NCBI GenBank assembly: GCA_009668225.1
Contig: WJYK01000012.1
Coordinates: 54,499 to 118,498 of the forward strand
Direction: 5' to 3'
DNA from: Enterobacteriaceae bacterium RIT693
Lineage (GTDB): Bacteria; Pseudomonadota; Gammaproteobacteria; Enterobacterales; Enterobacteriaceae
DNA: 64,000 nt
Shown piece by piece: positions 37,505-45,269 of the stretch (position 1 is its first letter; each line of letters opens with the position of its first letter). The notes beneath the pieces were generated by a model that was given only the letters and a program-made list of their open reading frames with translations, ran no database searches and had not been told where the DNA came from. Made by a program: the position numbers and the translations under genes.

Positions 37505-38344
37505 TTAACGTTGTTCGAGCTCATCCAGCTCTGTATACAATTCGGCGATATTATGGATACGCTGACGCCCGCTGGTCAATGACTCATGCAGTACCGCATT
37601 TGCCAGTAAATTCACCAGACTCATGGCGCTACTGTAGCTGTCAAACGCCGAAACGCTGTCGAGCGGTGCGCTCAGATGCCAGCGCGAATACGCAGCCAGC
37701 CCTGACGAAGCAGACTCGCTCAGCACCACCAGCGGTATACCGCGCTGCTGTAAACTGGCGAGCAGCGGCTTGATAATGCGCGGCCGGCGACGAAACGCCA
37801 CGGTGACCACGCAATCTTCCGGGCCAATATCGACCAACTCTTCCGCCAGCGTTTGCCCCGGCTGCGGAAGAAGCAATACGCCGCTGCGAGTCTGCAACAG
37901 CTGCTGGCGTAAGTGCACTGCCACCGGCCATGAGTTTCTCATCCCAATGATAAATATGCGTTTGCCATTAACCAGCGCGTTGATTACTTCAGCAAACGGG
38001 CTGGCTTCCAGCTGATTAACAAGGTGAGTGAGATTCGCCATTTCCTGCTTGTAATGGCGTGCCAGCAGCGTGTTGCCCTGTACCGCATCGCGATTCTCCG
38101 TCAGCGGCATGCCGCTCTGACGCAGGGTGCGTAGCTCTTCGCGCATGTCTTTATAGCGCTCATAGCCCAGCCGTTTAAACAGGCGGCTCACGGTAGCCTT
38201 TGATACCCCTGAAAGCCGCGCCAGCTCGGCGCTGTTATAGCTAATCAAGTCATCAAAATGGTCAACAATGAACGAGGCCACGCGCTGTTCCTGCGGGGAA
38301 AATAATGCCCATGAAGCCCGCAAGCGCTCGTCTAACTGTTTCAT
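37505..38344 (-). CDS. hpxU: RpiR-family repressor of allantoate catabolism
   Basis: A transcription factor of 279 residues. The N-terminal RpiR helix-turn-helix (about 1-77) reads MKQLDERLRASWALFSPQEQ, SYNSAELARLSGVSKATVSR and LFKRLGYERYKDMR. A sugar-isomerase (SIS) ligand domain covers about 120-260 (GKRIFIIGMRNSWPVAVHLRQQLL, CVVTVAFRRRPRII). The ATG at 38344 with CAGGAGTCATC before it is preferred; the frame runs 150 bases further upstream. In Klebsiella pneumoniae the RpiR-type HpxU represses the allantoate gene cluster, from memory of the literature. Here it lies between hpxJ and the divergent hpxW. The ligand is probably an allantoate-derived intermediate. Confidence 0.85.
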   Translation of the reverse strand: MKQLDERLRASWALFSPQEQRVASFIVDHFDDLISYNSAELARLSGVSKATVSRLFKRLGYERYKDMREELRTLRQSGMPLTENRDAVQGNTLLARHYKQEMANLTHLVNQLEASPFAEVINALVNGKRIFIIGMRNSWPVAVHLRQQLLQTRSGVLLLPQPGQTLAEELVDIGPEDCVVTVAFRRRPRIIKPLLASLQQRGIPLVVLSESASSGLAAYSRWHLSAPLDSVSAFDSYSSAMSLVNLLANAVLHESLTSGRQRIHNIAELYTELDELEQR

Positions 38345-38358
38345 GATGACTCCTGTAA

Positions 38359-38391
38359 CTTTTGTTTCACCGAAGCCTGACACAGTGAAAC
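38359..38391. promoter_or_regulatory. Candidate HpxU operator in the hpxU-hpxW gap
   Basis: CTTTTGTTTCA (38359-38369) equals the hpxJ leader site in the opposite sense. GTTTCAC (38364-38370) and GTGAAAC (38385-38391) form an inverted repeat with a 14-base spacer. RpiR-type proteins often bind TGAAA/TTTCA repeats. Confidence 0.55.
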
Positions 38392-38404
38392 GATCTTCGT
38401 CAAC

Positions 38405-38422
38405 CTGGAACATCTCTTGCTT
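38405..38422 (+). promoter_or_regulatory. Sigma-54 promoter of hpxWXYZ
   Basis: CTGGAACATCTCTTGCTT has GG (38407-38408) and GC (38419-38420) ten bases apart and TTGC at -12. The start point would be near 38432, 34 bases before the hpxW ATG. Confidence 0.78.
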
Positions 38423-38465
38423 CTGACTCCCTACCCGAGCGGAATACCTGCAAGAGAAGAAAAAC

Positions 38466-40049
38466 ATGCAAAGCAATATGGCCCCCGGTGGCATGGCGGT
38501 TGCGCCCCATCATCTGGCCTCTGAAAGCGCGCTGTCCGTCCTGCGTCACGGTGGCGATGCCATTGAAGCCATGGTCGCCGCGGCCGCCACCATCGCGGTG
38601 GTTTACCCGCATATGAACGGCATCGGTGGCGACGGATTCTGGCTGATTGTTCCCCCGGAGGGCGAACCTGTCGCCATCGACGCCAGCGGCGCCGCCGGTT
38701 CGTTGGCGTCACTGGATTTCTACCGGGGAGAACGCGCCATTCCCCATCGCGGCACCCGGGCCGCACTGACCGTGCCCGGCACCGTCAGCGGCTGGGCAGA
38801 AGCGCTGAAAGTGTCATCGGAGATTGGCGGCGGGCAGTTGCCTCTTTCGCGCCTGATGGCCGATGCGATTCGCTATGCGGCTGACGGTATTCCTGTCACC
38901 GCTTCTCAGGCGAATGCGACGCAAAGCAAATATGCCGAACTGGCCGATGTACCGGGTTTTGCTGACACTTTCCTGCAGCACGGCGAAGTTCCGGCGACCG
39001 GCAGCCGGTTCACGCAGCCTCGGCTAGCGGCAACCCTGACGCGTATGACGCAGGAAGGCCTGGACAGTTTTTATCGCGGCCCGCTGGCCTCGGTTATTGC
39101 CGAAGAGCTGGCGGAGCTGGGACTTCCGATTACCGCGGCTGACCTTGCTGAGCACCGGGCAACGCGCACGAAGCCGCTGCGGCTTGAACATCAGGCAGGT
39201 GAGGTTTTCAATCTCGCGCCGCCCACTCAGGGGCTGGTTTCGCTGGCGATCCTCGGCATCACCGATCGCTTATCCATGGCAAATGCAAATGAAGTACAGA
39301 CAGTGCACCGTATTGTCGAAGCGACCAAAAAGGCCTTTGCGCTGCGCGACGTGCATATCACCGATCCGCGCCACATCACCACGTCAATACAGAACCTGTT
39401 AGATCCCGAATCACTCGATCGGCTCGCCGGGCAAATTGACGACAAAAACGCCGCGCCGTGGGGCAAAGGCAAAGGCCCCGGTGACACGGTCTGGATGGGC
39501 GTTATCGACGGTAACGGTCTGGCCGTGTCGTTTATTCAAAGTATCTATCACGAGTTTGGCAGCGGCGTTGTGCTGCCAAAAAGCGGCGTGCTTTGGCAAA
39601 ACAGAGGCGCTTCTTTCAGCCTGGACCCAAACCATTTGCTGGCGCTGGCTCCGGGCAAAAAACCGTTCCATACCCTGAACCCGGCGGCGGCAAGGCTCAC
39701 CGACGGCAGAACGCTGGTTTACGGCTCGATGGGCGGCGATGGGCAGCCGCAGACTCAGGCGACGATATTTACCCGCTACGTGCTGCAGGGCATCAACCTG
39801 CAGGAGGCGATCTCCGCCCCGCGCTGGCTGCTGGGCCGCACCTGGGGGCAAGCTTCCGACAGCCTTAAGCTTGAAAGCCGCTTCAGCCCCGACACCTTTA
39901 CCGAACTCCAGACCCTGGGCCACGAGGTAGAAACGCTGCCCGCATTCAGCGAAGTCGTCGGCCACGCTGGCGCCATCGTCAGGCACACTAATGGCATGCT
40001 TGAAGGTGCGTGGGATCCGCGCAGCAACGGCAGCGCCGCAGGTTTTTGA
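38466..40049 (+). CDS. hpxW: Oxamate amidohydrolase, Ntn-hydrolase of the gamma-glutamyltransferase fold
   Basis: A 527-residue protein. Klebsiella HpxW hydrolyses oxamate to oxalate and ammonia. Like gamma-glutamyltransferases it matures by self-cleavage before a catalytic threonine, here Thr341 (GKGPGDTVWMGVIDGNG). N-terminal family segments are ASESALSVLRHGGDAIEAMV and MNGIGGDGFWLIV; the small subunit has NRGASFSLDPNHLLALAPGKKPFHTLNPA and YGSMGGDGQPQTQA. There is no signal peptide, so unlike Ggt it stays in the cytosol. It is first in a four-gene operon (hpxWXYZ) with 11-base, overlapping and zero-base junctions. Confidence 0.9.
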   Translation: MQSNMAPGGMAVAPHHLASESALSVLRHGGDAIEAMVAAAATIAVVYPHMNGIGGDGFWLIVPPEGEPVAIDASGAAGSLASLDFYRGERAIPHRGTRAALTVPGTVSGWAEALKVSSEIGGGQLPLSRLMADAIRYAADGIPVTASQANATQSKYAELADVPGFADTFLQHGEVPATGSRFTQPRLAATLTRMTQEGLDSFYRGPLASVIAEELAELGLPITAADLAEHRATRTKPLRLEHQAGEVFNLAPPTQGLVSLAILGITDRLSMANANEVQTVHRIVEATKKAFALRDVHITDPRHITTSIQNLLDPESLDRLAGQIDDKNAAPWGKGKGPGDTVWMGVIDGNGLAVSFIQSIYHEFGSGVVLPKSGVLWQNRGASFSLDPNHLLALAPGKKPFHTLNPAAARLTDGRTLVYGSMGGDGQPQTQATIFTRYVLQGINLQEAISAPRWLLGRTWGQASDSLKLESRFSPDTFTELQTLGHEVETLPAFSEVVGHAGAIVRHTNGMLEGAWDPRSNGSAAGF

Positions 40050-40060
40050 GGAACATACTG

Positions 40061-40249
40061 ATGAATCAACCTTCTTTTGACTGGCAGAACTACATTGCGC
40101 TTATGGAGCAACTGCTCGCCGTACCGCTGACCGACGAACGCCGGAAAGAGCTGGAGTTTCAGCTGGCGCGCATTGCGGCCATGGCAGAGCCACTGATGGC
40201 ATTTCCGCTTCCCGATCGTCAGGAAACCGCCGGAGTCTATTCACTATGA
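40061..40249 (+). CDS. hpxX: AtzG-like small subunit (DUF4089)
   Basis: A 62-residue protein, MNQPSFDWQNYIALMEQLLA onward, with L...ELEFQLARIAAMAEPLMAFPLP. It is helical and of the AtzG/GatC type that wraps around an amidase partner. The ATG at 40061 follows GAGGAACATACTG. The next gene, an amidase, overlaps its stop by four bases, so the two are very likely made in equal amounts and form a complex. It is easily missed because of its size. Confidence 0.85.
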   Translation: MNQPSFDWQNYIALMEQLLAVPLTDERRKELEFQLARIAAMAEPLMAFPLPDRQETAGVYSL

Positions 40250-41622
40250 CCGCCCTTTCTATTCGCCAGACTCGTCAGGGGCTGCGGGACAAAACCTTTT
40301 CGGCAACCGAGCTGGCCCAACAAACGCTGGCCAGAATTGAGCAGCAGAATCAGCAAATTAACGCCTTTACCGGGGTGACCCAGTCTCGCCTGCTGGAAGA
40401 AGCCGCGTCGCTCGACAGGCTGATTGCCAGCGGCAGCGCGCTTCCCGCTTTGGCGGGCGTGCCTTACGCGGTAAAAAATATCTTCGACATTAAAGGGCTG
40501 ACTACCCTTTCCGGTGCCGAGCTGTTTGCCGCAGAGCCCGCTGCCACGGCCGATGCCTTCGCCATAACTCAGCTACAAAAAGCAGGCGCTATGCTGAGCG
40601 GCGCAGTGAATATGGATGCCTACGCCTACGGCTTCACTACGGAAAACAGCCATTACGGCGCAACCAAAAACCCACACGATCTTGCACGCATTGCGGGCGG
40701 CTCTTCAGGTGGATCGGCCGCCGCCGTCGCTGCCGGGATGGTCAATTTTACCCTCGGCACCGACACCAACGGCTCGATCCGTGTCCCGTCGTCACTTTGC
40801 GGACTTGTTGGCCTGAAACCTACCTTTGGCCGCCTGTCGCGCGGCGGCAGCCATCCCTTTGTTGCCAGCCTCGATCATATCGGCCCGCTGGCTCGTAGCG
40901 TGGAGGATGTCGCGGCGGTTTACGATGTGCTGCAAGGCTATGACGGCAGCGATCCTTTTCAGGCCTCCCGCGCCATTGAGCCCGTTTATACAGCGCTTGA
41001 TCGTGATACGCCGCTTCGCGTGGCGGTGCTCGATGGCTTCTTCGAAAACTGGTGTGATGCAGATGCAAAAGAGGCCGTTAGCCGGGTAGCCAAAGCGCTC
41101 CAGGCCTCGGAAAAGGTTTCTATGCCGGAAGCCGATCTCGCCCGCTCGGCGGCTTTTTTGCTGACCGCCGCCGAAGGGGGCAATCAGTACCTGCCTGCCC
41201 TGCGTACCCGTCCTGAACGCTTCGAACCTAATTCACGCGAACGCCTGCTGGCCGGGGCCATGACGCCGTCAGCCTGGTACACACAGGCCCAGCGCTTCCG
41301 GGCCTGGTTCCGCGATCGCACGCTGCCGCTATTTGACCATTTTGATCTGCTTATTGCCCCCGCCACGCCCTGCAGCGCCACGCTTATCGGCCAGCAAACC
41401 ATGCATATCAACGGGCAGGAGATCCCGGTCAAAGCCAGTATGGGGATCCTGACGCAGCCGATCTCTTTCCTCGGACTGCCGGTCGTCAGCGCACCGCTGA
41501 TCGCGGCCAGCGGTTTACCGATTGGCGTGCAATTAATTGCCGCGCCGTGGCGGGAAGACACTTGCCTGCAAGCCGCACGGCGACTGGAAATTCAGGGTAT
41601 TTTACAGACAAAGGTAAGTTAA
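40246..41622 (+). CDS. hpxY: Amidase-signature hydrolase of the oxamate/allophanate-type pathway
   Basis: A 458-residue amidase-signature enzyme. The Lys-Ser-Ser triad is set by YAVKNIFDIKGL (Lys), and ARIAGGSSGGSAAAVAAGMVNF with GTDTNGSIRVPSSLCGLVGL (both Ser). C-terminal segments are LIAPATPCSATLIGQ and LPVVSAPLIAASGLPIGVQLI. The closest described type is AtzF/AtzE-like with a small AtzG subunit, here HpxX. The exact substrate in the hpx pathway is not certain; oxalurate- or carbamoyl-derived amides are plausible. Confidence 0.85.
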   Translation: MTALSIRQTRQGLRDKTFSATELAQQTLARIEQQNQQINAFTGVTQSRLLEEAASLDRLIASGSALPALAGVPYAVKNIFDIKGLTTLSGAELFAAEPAATADAFAITQLQKAGAMLSGAVNMDAYAYGFTTENSHYGATKNPHDLARIAGGSSGGSAAAVAAGMVNFTLGTDTNGSIRVPSSLCGLVGLKPTFGRLSRGGSHPFVASLDHIGPLARSVEDVAAVYDVLQGYDGSDPFQASRAIEPVYTALDRDTPLRVAVLDGFFENWCDADAKEAVSRVAKALQASEKVSMPEADLARSAAFLLTAAEGGNQYLPALRTRPERFEPNSRERLLAGAMTPSAWYTQAQRFRAWFRDRTLPLFDHFDLLIAPATPCSATLIGQQTMHINGQEIPVKASMGILTQPISFLGLPVVSAPLIAASGLPIGVQLIAAPWREDTCLQAARRLEIQGILQTKVS

Positions 41623-42006
41623 ATGATGCGAGATAATATTGACCGCCCGGCCGTTTTAAACGAAGTGACTGCGGCATTTTATCGCTATGAGCAGGCGCTG
41701 ATTACCAACGACGTCGCCGTTCTGGATGAGCTGTTTTGGGAGGATGCCCGCACCGTGCGCTACGGCGCAACGGAAAACCTGTATGGCATCGAGCAGATCC
41801 GCGCTTTCCGCAACGGGCGTTCGCCGAAGGGGCTGGATCGCCAGTTGAGAAATACCGTCATCACGACATTTAGCGACGAGCTGGCGGTGGCAAGCACCGA
41901 GTTTACACGCGAAGGCAGCGATAAAGTCGGCCGCCAGATGCAGACCTGGGTAAGGTTTTCGTCAGGCTGGAAGATTGTGGCGGCGCATGTGAGTTTAATG
42001 GGGTGA
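41623..42006 (+). CDS. hpxZ: AtzH-like protein (DUF3225, NTF2 fold)
   Basis: A 127-residue NTF2-like protein, with NEVTAAFYRYEQALITNDVAVLDELFW, RYGATENLYGIEQIRAFRNGRS and a C-terminal GRQMQTWVRFSSGWKIVAAHVSLMG. The start directly abuts the hpxY stop (TAAATGATG), so it is coupled. In hpx and atz operons such proteins go with the amidase and may bind or guide its substrate. Its enzymatic role is not known to me. Confidence 0.85.
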   Translation: MMRDNIDRPAVLNEVTAAFYRYEQALITNDVAVLDELFWEDARTVRYGATENLYGIEQIRAFRNGRSPKGLDRQLRNTVITTFSDELAVASTEFTREGSDKVGRQMQTWVRFSSGWKIVAAHVSLMG

Positions 42007-42082
42007 CTATTGCCATAGACATGGAGTTGATTAGCCTCCTCTTTAAAACCCAGTAAGGGGGTACTCTTCCATTCCATTGTTT

Positions 42083-42658
42083 TTCCGTTCACCCGTAAGG
42101 TGGATTATCACTGCCACTTCTGCAAACGGTGAACGTGTCAGGTGGCATTACGCCATGCCCCCTGACAACCCCCGGCGCCCGACGAGCTCATCGCCGCTGA
42201 AGCGGTAAACCCACCGGCTATCACCCAAACATTCGGGGTCGTTCGCGATTCGTTCCCGACGATCGCTCTCTTTCGCTGCTCCCGGCAGCTCAACCCCGAC
42301 TGAGTTGGGTCATAACCGGGGGCGATGAGAGCCGGGAACAAGGGCGTGGCTGCGGGTCTTGAAGCGACTGTGACTTTGTGCGTGGCTGGGAACAAAAAGC
42401 GAGGCTCGGTTCCGGCTTAAATCGCCTCCGTTTTCTCTCCGACTGGCCAGGGTCCGGACGTCGGGAACGGCCGGAGGCTGAGAGCGTCGGGAACGCATCT
42501 CAGCCGACCCAGGACTGGGAGATAAAACGGAGGTCTGCCGCTTCAGCGGTCGATTTATTTGGCCGGGAGTCCGGGGTCTCGGGGAAGTGACGGTGACTTC
42601 CCCGAGTCGTTCACAGTATCGGTGATGACATGTAAAACAGAACTGGAAGTGAACGGAA
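42083..42658. repeat. Palindrome-rich 576-bp element with inverted-repeat ends
   Basis: The gap 42007-42699 holds no credible gene. TTCCGTTCAC (42083-42092) and GTGAACGGAA (42649-42658) are perfect inverted ends. Each end folds on itself: CGTTCAC..GTGAACG at 42086-42135 and again at 42608-42655. Inside are TGTCAGG..CCTGACA with GGCAT..ATGCC nested (42136-42167), CTCGGGGAAGT/ACTTCCCCGAG with a seven-base loop (42578-42606), CCGCTGAAGCGG (42191-42202) and CCGCTTCAGCGG (42538-42549), and GTTCCCGAC..GTCGGGAAC pairs. It could be a small non-autonomous mobile element or a large structured RNA. A coding ORF crossing it on the plus strand (42559-43476) is a shadow of hpxB. Confidence 0.6.
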
Positions 42659-42699
42659 CTTTAACCAGCCCAACAAAAGAAACAACACCAAGAAGCGTC

Positions 42700-43656
42700 T
42701 TACTCGGCATAGGGATGCGTCTTCACCCAATGCTCCGCAATATCCTGTCTTCTGCAAATCCACACGCCTTCATGCTGCTGCACATAGTCGAGGAAACGCT
42801 GCAGCGCCCGGAAACGACCCGGCCTCCCCAGCAGACGGCAGTGCATGCCGATGGACATCATCTTCGGTGCCGTTTCACCTTCTTCATACAGCACGTCAAA
42901 GCTGTCTTTCAGATAGGTGTAGAACTGCTCGGCGGTGTTAAAGCCCTGAGCGGTGGCGAAGCGCATATCATTGGTGTCCAGCGTATACGGGACAATAAGA
43001 TGGGGTTTGACGCGGCCGTCTTCGCAGGTGACTTTGCTCCAGAAAGGCAGATCGTCGCCGTAGTAGTCGCTGTCATACAGGATGCTGCCGTGCTCTACCA
43101 CCAGCCTACGGGTATTCGGGCTATCGCGCCCCGTGTACCAGCCCAGCGGGCGAGAGCCAAACAAATCCTCCAGTATTTCCATTGCCTGATGCAGGTGCTG
43201 TCGCTCGGTGGCAGAGTCCATATTCTGATAATGGATCCAACGCCAGCCGTGGCTGACCACGTCGTAATCTGCGGCTTTGATCGCGGAGACAATTTCCGGG
43301 TTGCGGGCCAGCGCCATCGCCACGCCAAACACCGTCAAAGGCAGGCCGCGCTTCTGGAATTCATTATGGATACGCCAGAAGCCCGCCCGCGAACCATATT
43401 CATAAAGAGAGTCCATCGACATATGGCGATCGGGAAAACTGGCGGCGCCGATGATATCGGAGAGAAACTGTTCTGAGCCGCTGTCGCCGTGCAGGACGTG
43501 GTTTTCAGCGCCTTCTTCAAAGTTGAGCACAAACTGAACCGCAATACGCGCACCGCCTGGCCACTGCGCATGGGGAGGATTGCCGGCATAACCGGCAAGG
43601 TCACGCGGGTAGTTTTCGGTAAAAGGATAGCGGTTAGCTTTTTCTTCTGATGGCAT
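42700..43656 (-). CDS. hpxB: Allantoinase (PuuE type, polysaccharide-deacetylase fold)
   Basis: A metal-independent allantoinase that opens the hydantoin ring of allantoin to allantoate. It has 318 residues. Fold-specific segments are RYPFTENYPRDLAGYAGNPP, RIAVQFVLNFEEGAE, SFPDRHMSMDSLYEYGSRAG, YDVVSHGWRWIHYQNM and GWYTGRDSPNTRRLVVEHG. The ATG at 43656 has AAGGAGAG six bases upstream; the frame continues to a TTG at 43671 that overlaps this SD. It is third in hpxS-hpxA-hpxB and lies 17 bases after hpxA. Confidence 0.92.
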   Translation of the reverse strand: MPSEEKANRYPFTENYPRDLAGYAGNPPHAQWPGGARIAVQFVLNFEEGAENHVLHGDSGSEQFLSDIIGAASFPDRHMSMDSLYEYGSRAGFWRIHNEFQKRGLPLTVFGVAMALARNPEIVSAIKAADYDVVSHGWRWIHYQNMDSATERQHLHQAMEILEDLFGSRPLGWYTGRDSPNTRRLVVEHGSILYDSDYYGDDLPFWSKVTCEDGRVKPHLIVPYTLDTNDMRFATAQGFNTAEQFYTYLKDSFDVLYEEGETAPKMMSIGMHCRLLGRPGRFRALQRFLDYVQQHEGVWICRRQDIAEHWVKTHPYAE

Positions 43657-43673
43657 GATTCTCTCCTTCAACC

Positions 43674-44411
43674 TTAACTCAGACGAGCAAAAGAGCCCGA
43701 AAGCGGCTTTTTGTTCGGGTAAGCGAGGTCACCAAATTTACTGGTGCCGATGCCCAGCGCCACCAGGGACTCCACCAGCTTCACCGCAGCGGTCACGCCG
43801 TCGATAACCGGGATACCGATTTCCTCAGTCAGCTCTTTTGCCAGATTCGCCATCCCGCCGCAGCCCAGCACGATCGCCCCACTGTTATCTTCTTTTTTGG
43901 CCTGAATGCAGCGTTCACGCACCAGCCGCTGGGCCAGGCCTGTACCGTCTTCCAGCGCCAGAACAGGGAGATCGATAGCGTGCAGCGCGGCGCAATGATG
44001 TTCAAAACCGTATTGATGCACTAAGTGACGGGCAATGATCACCGTGCGCGGCAGCGTGGTAACAATCGAGAAGCGAGTCGCCACCATCGTGGCCATATGC
44101 ATGGCCGCTTCGGCAATACCAATCACCGGCCCGCTGGCTATCTCACGCGCCGCCAGCAAACCCGGATCGCCAAAGCAGGCTATCACGTGCCCGTTCGCCC
44201 CCTGCGCTTTGCCCTGCTTAATTTGTTCAAGTACGCCGATGGCCGCGATGGCTTCATCGAAATGCCCTTCAATTGACTCCACGCCCTGCTCCGGACAGCT
44301 GGCGAGGATCTGCGTGCCGGGTGCAGCAACGCTGCGGGCGGCTTCAGCAATAGTGTGCGTCATCGCCTGGCTGGTGTTGGGGTTGATCACTTGAATAATA
44401 GGCTGCTGCAT
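43674..44411 (-). CDS. hpxA: Allantoin racemase
   Basis: An Asp/Glu/hydantoin racemase-fold enzyme (245 residues) that interconverts R- and S-allantoin so that both feed the allantoinase. The two catalytic cysteines are C79 (HVIACFGDPG) and C184 (IVLGCGGMAN), as in the Klebsiella enzyme. Other segments are IQVINPNTSQAMTHTI and PVIDGVTAAVKL. Its start lies two bases after the hpxS stop, so the three genes hpxSAB are one operon. Confidence 0.93.
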   Translation of the reverse strand: MQQPIIQVINPNTSQAMTHTIAEAARSVAAPGTQILASCPEQGVESIEGHFDEAIAAIGVLEQIKQGKAQGANGHVIACFGDPGLLAAREIASGPVIGIAEAAMHMATMVATRFSIVTTLPRTVIIARHLVHQYGFEHHCAALHAIDLPVLALEDGTGLAQRLVRERCIQAKKEDNSGAIVLGCGGMANLAKELTEEIGIPVIDGVTAAVKLVESLVALGIGTSKFGDLAYPNKKPLSGSFARLS

Positions 44412-44413
44412 GG

Positions 44414-45127
44414 TTATTCCTGTCGGGTGCCGAAGATGCGGGCGAAGTCTGGGGTGGTTTCACCGCTGCGCTCAAAATGCAGGCTGGAAACAATATGTTC
44501 GAAGTGGTGCTGCATGGCGACTGTGAGCGGCTCAAGCGCTTTGTTACGCAGCAGTTCGATAAGATTTTCGTGATCGTCGCAGCGGCAGCCACGCTGCCAC
44601 GGTGCGCCCCACGCGGCGATAACCAGCGATGAACGGTGCGTCAGGCTGGTGACCATTTCAGTCAGCACGGCGTTGCCGGAAATAGCCTGCAGCTGGATAT
44701 GGAACGCCGCGGAGAACCGAATTGCTGCAGGCCCGTCGCCGTCGCGATGGGCTTTTTCTTCCTGCTGGATAATTTTACGTAACGCGACGAGATGCGGGGC
44801 CTGGAGATGTTCAAGCACGTGCGGCAGGTTGGCGCACTCAAGCACCGCCCGGGTCTGGAAGATCGCTTTCGATTCTTCTACGTCCGGCATCGCCACAAAT
44901 GCACCACGTCCGGGCAGCATGGTGATCATTTGCACCGTTGCGAGGCGCGTTAAGACTTTGCGGATCCCGGTTCGGCTGATGCCAAAAACGTCTGCCAGCG
45001 CTTCTTCCGGCAGTTTACTGCCCGGCGGCAGCTGATGTTCAACCATCGCCGTCATCAGCGATTGCCAGATAACGGCTTCTTTATCATGCAGTTCTGCTGG
45101 GGCTGTGACCCCGAAATCACGTTTCAT
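44414..45127 (-). CDS. hpxS: GntR-family (FadR subgroup) regulator of allantoin genes
   Basis: A 237-residue regulator with N-terminal winged helix (about 15-85: VIWQSLMTAMVEHQLPPGSK, EEALADVFGISRTGIRKVLTRL, MLPGRGAFVAMPD) and a FadR-type FCD ligand domain (about 95-220) with metal-binding histidines (FSAAFHIQLQAISGN, MQHHFEHI). In Klebsiella pneumoniae HpxS represses hpxSAB and the divergent hpxC; here the gap holds two TTGWATACAA sites fitting that job. The first gene of hpxSAB. Confidence 0.9.
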   Translation of the reverse strand: MKRDFGVTAPAELHDKEAVIWQSLMTAMVEHQLPPGSKLPEEALADVFGISRTGIRKVLTRLATVQMITMLPGRGAFVAMPDVEESKAIFQTRAVLECANLPHVLEHLQAPHLVALRKIIQQEEKAHRDGDGPAAIRFSAAFHIQLQAISGNAVLTEMVTSLTHRSSLVIAAWGAPWQRGCRCDDHENLIELLRNKALEPLTVAMQHHFEHIVSSLHFERSGETTPDFARIFGTRQE

Positions 45128-45160
45128 CCACTACTCCTGTTAGCATCAGGCACCCTCATT

Positions 45161-45192
45161 TTGTATACAATATCATTGATAATTGAATACAA
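45161..45192. promoter_or_regulatory. Two HpxS operator candidates between hpxS and hpxC
   Basis: TTGTATACAA (45161-45170) is a perfect palindrome and TTGAATACAA (45183-45192) a near copy; they are 22 bases apart start to start, two helical turns. GntR/FadR-type regulators bind such TNGTATACNA repeats. Confidence 0.7.
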
Positions 45193-45203
45193 GAAATGCA
45201 AAC

Positions 45204-45221
45204 CTGGCCTGGTTCCTGCAA
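45204..45221 (+). promoter_or_regulatory. Sigma-54 promoter of hpxC
   Basis: CTGGCCTGGTTCCTGCAA has GG (45206-45207) and GC (45218-45219) with ten bases between. The predicted start is near 45231, 39 bases before the hpxC ATG and downstream of the HpxS sites. Confidence 0.7.
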
Positions 45222-45269
45222 TACCTATGGCAGACATAATCCACCTTCTGTTTTATAGGAGCAGATCCC

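Noticed and set aside
42559..43476. 305-residue plus-strand ORF from the palindromic element into hpxB
   Set aside because: Most of it is the complement of hpxB; its start lies in the hairpin region and it resembles no protein.
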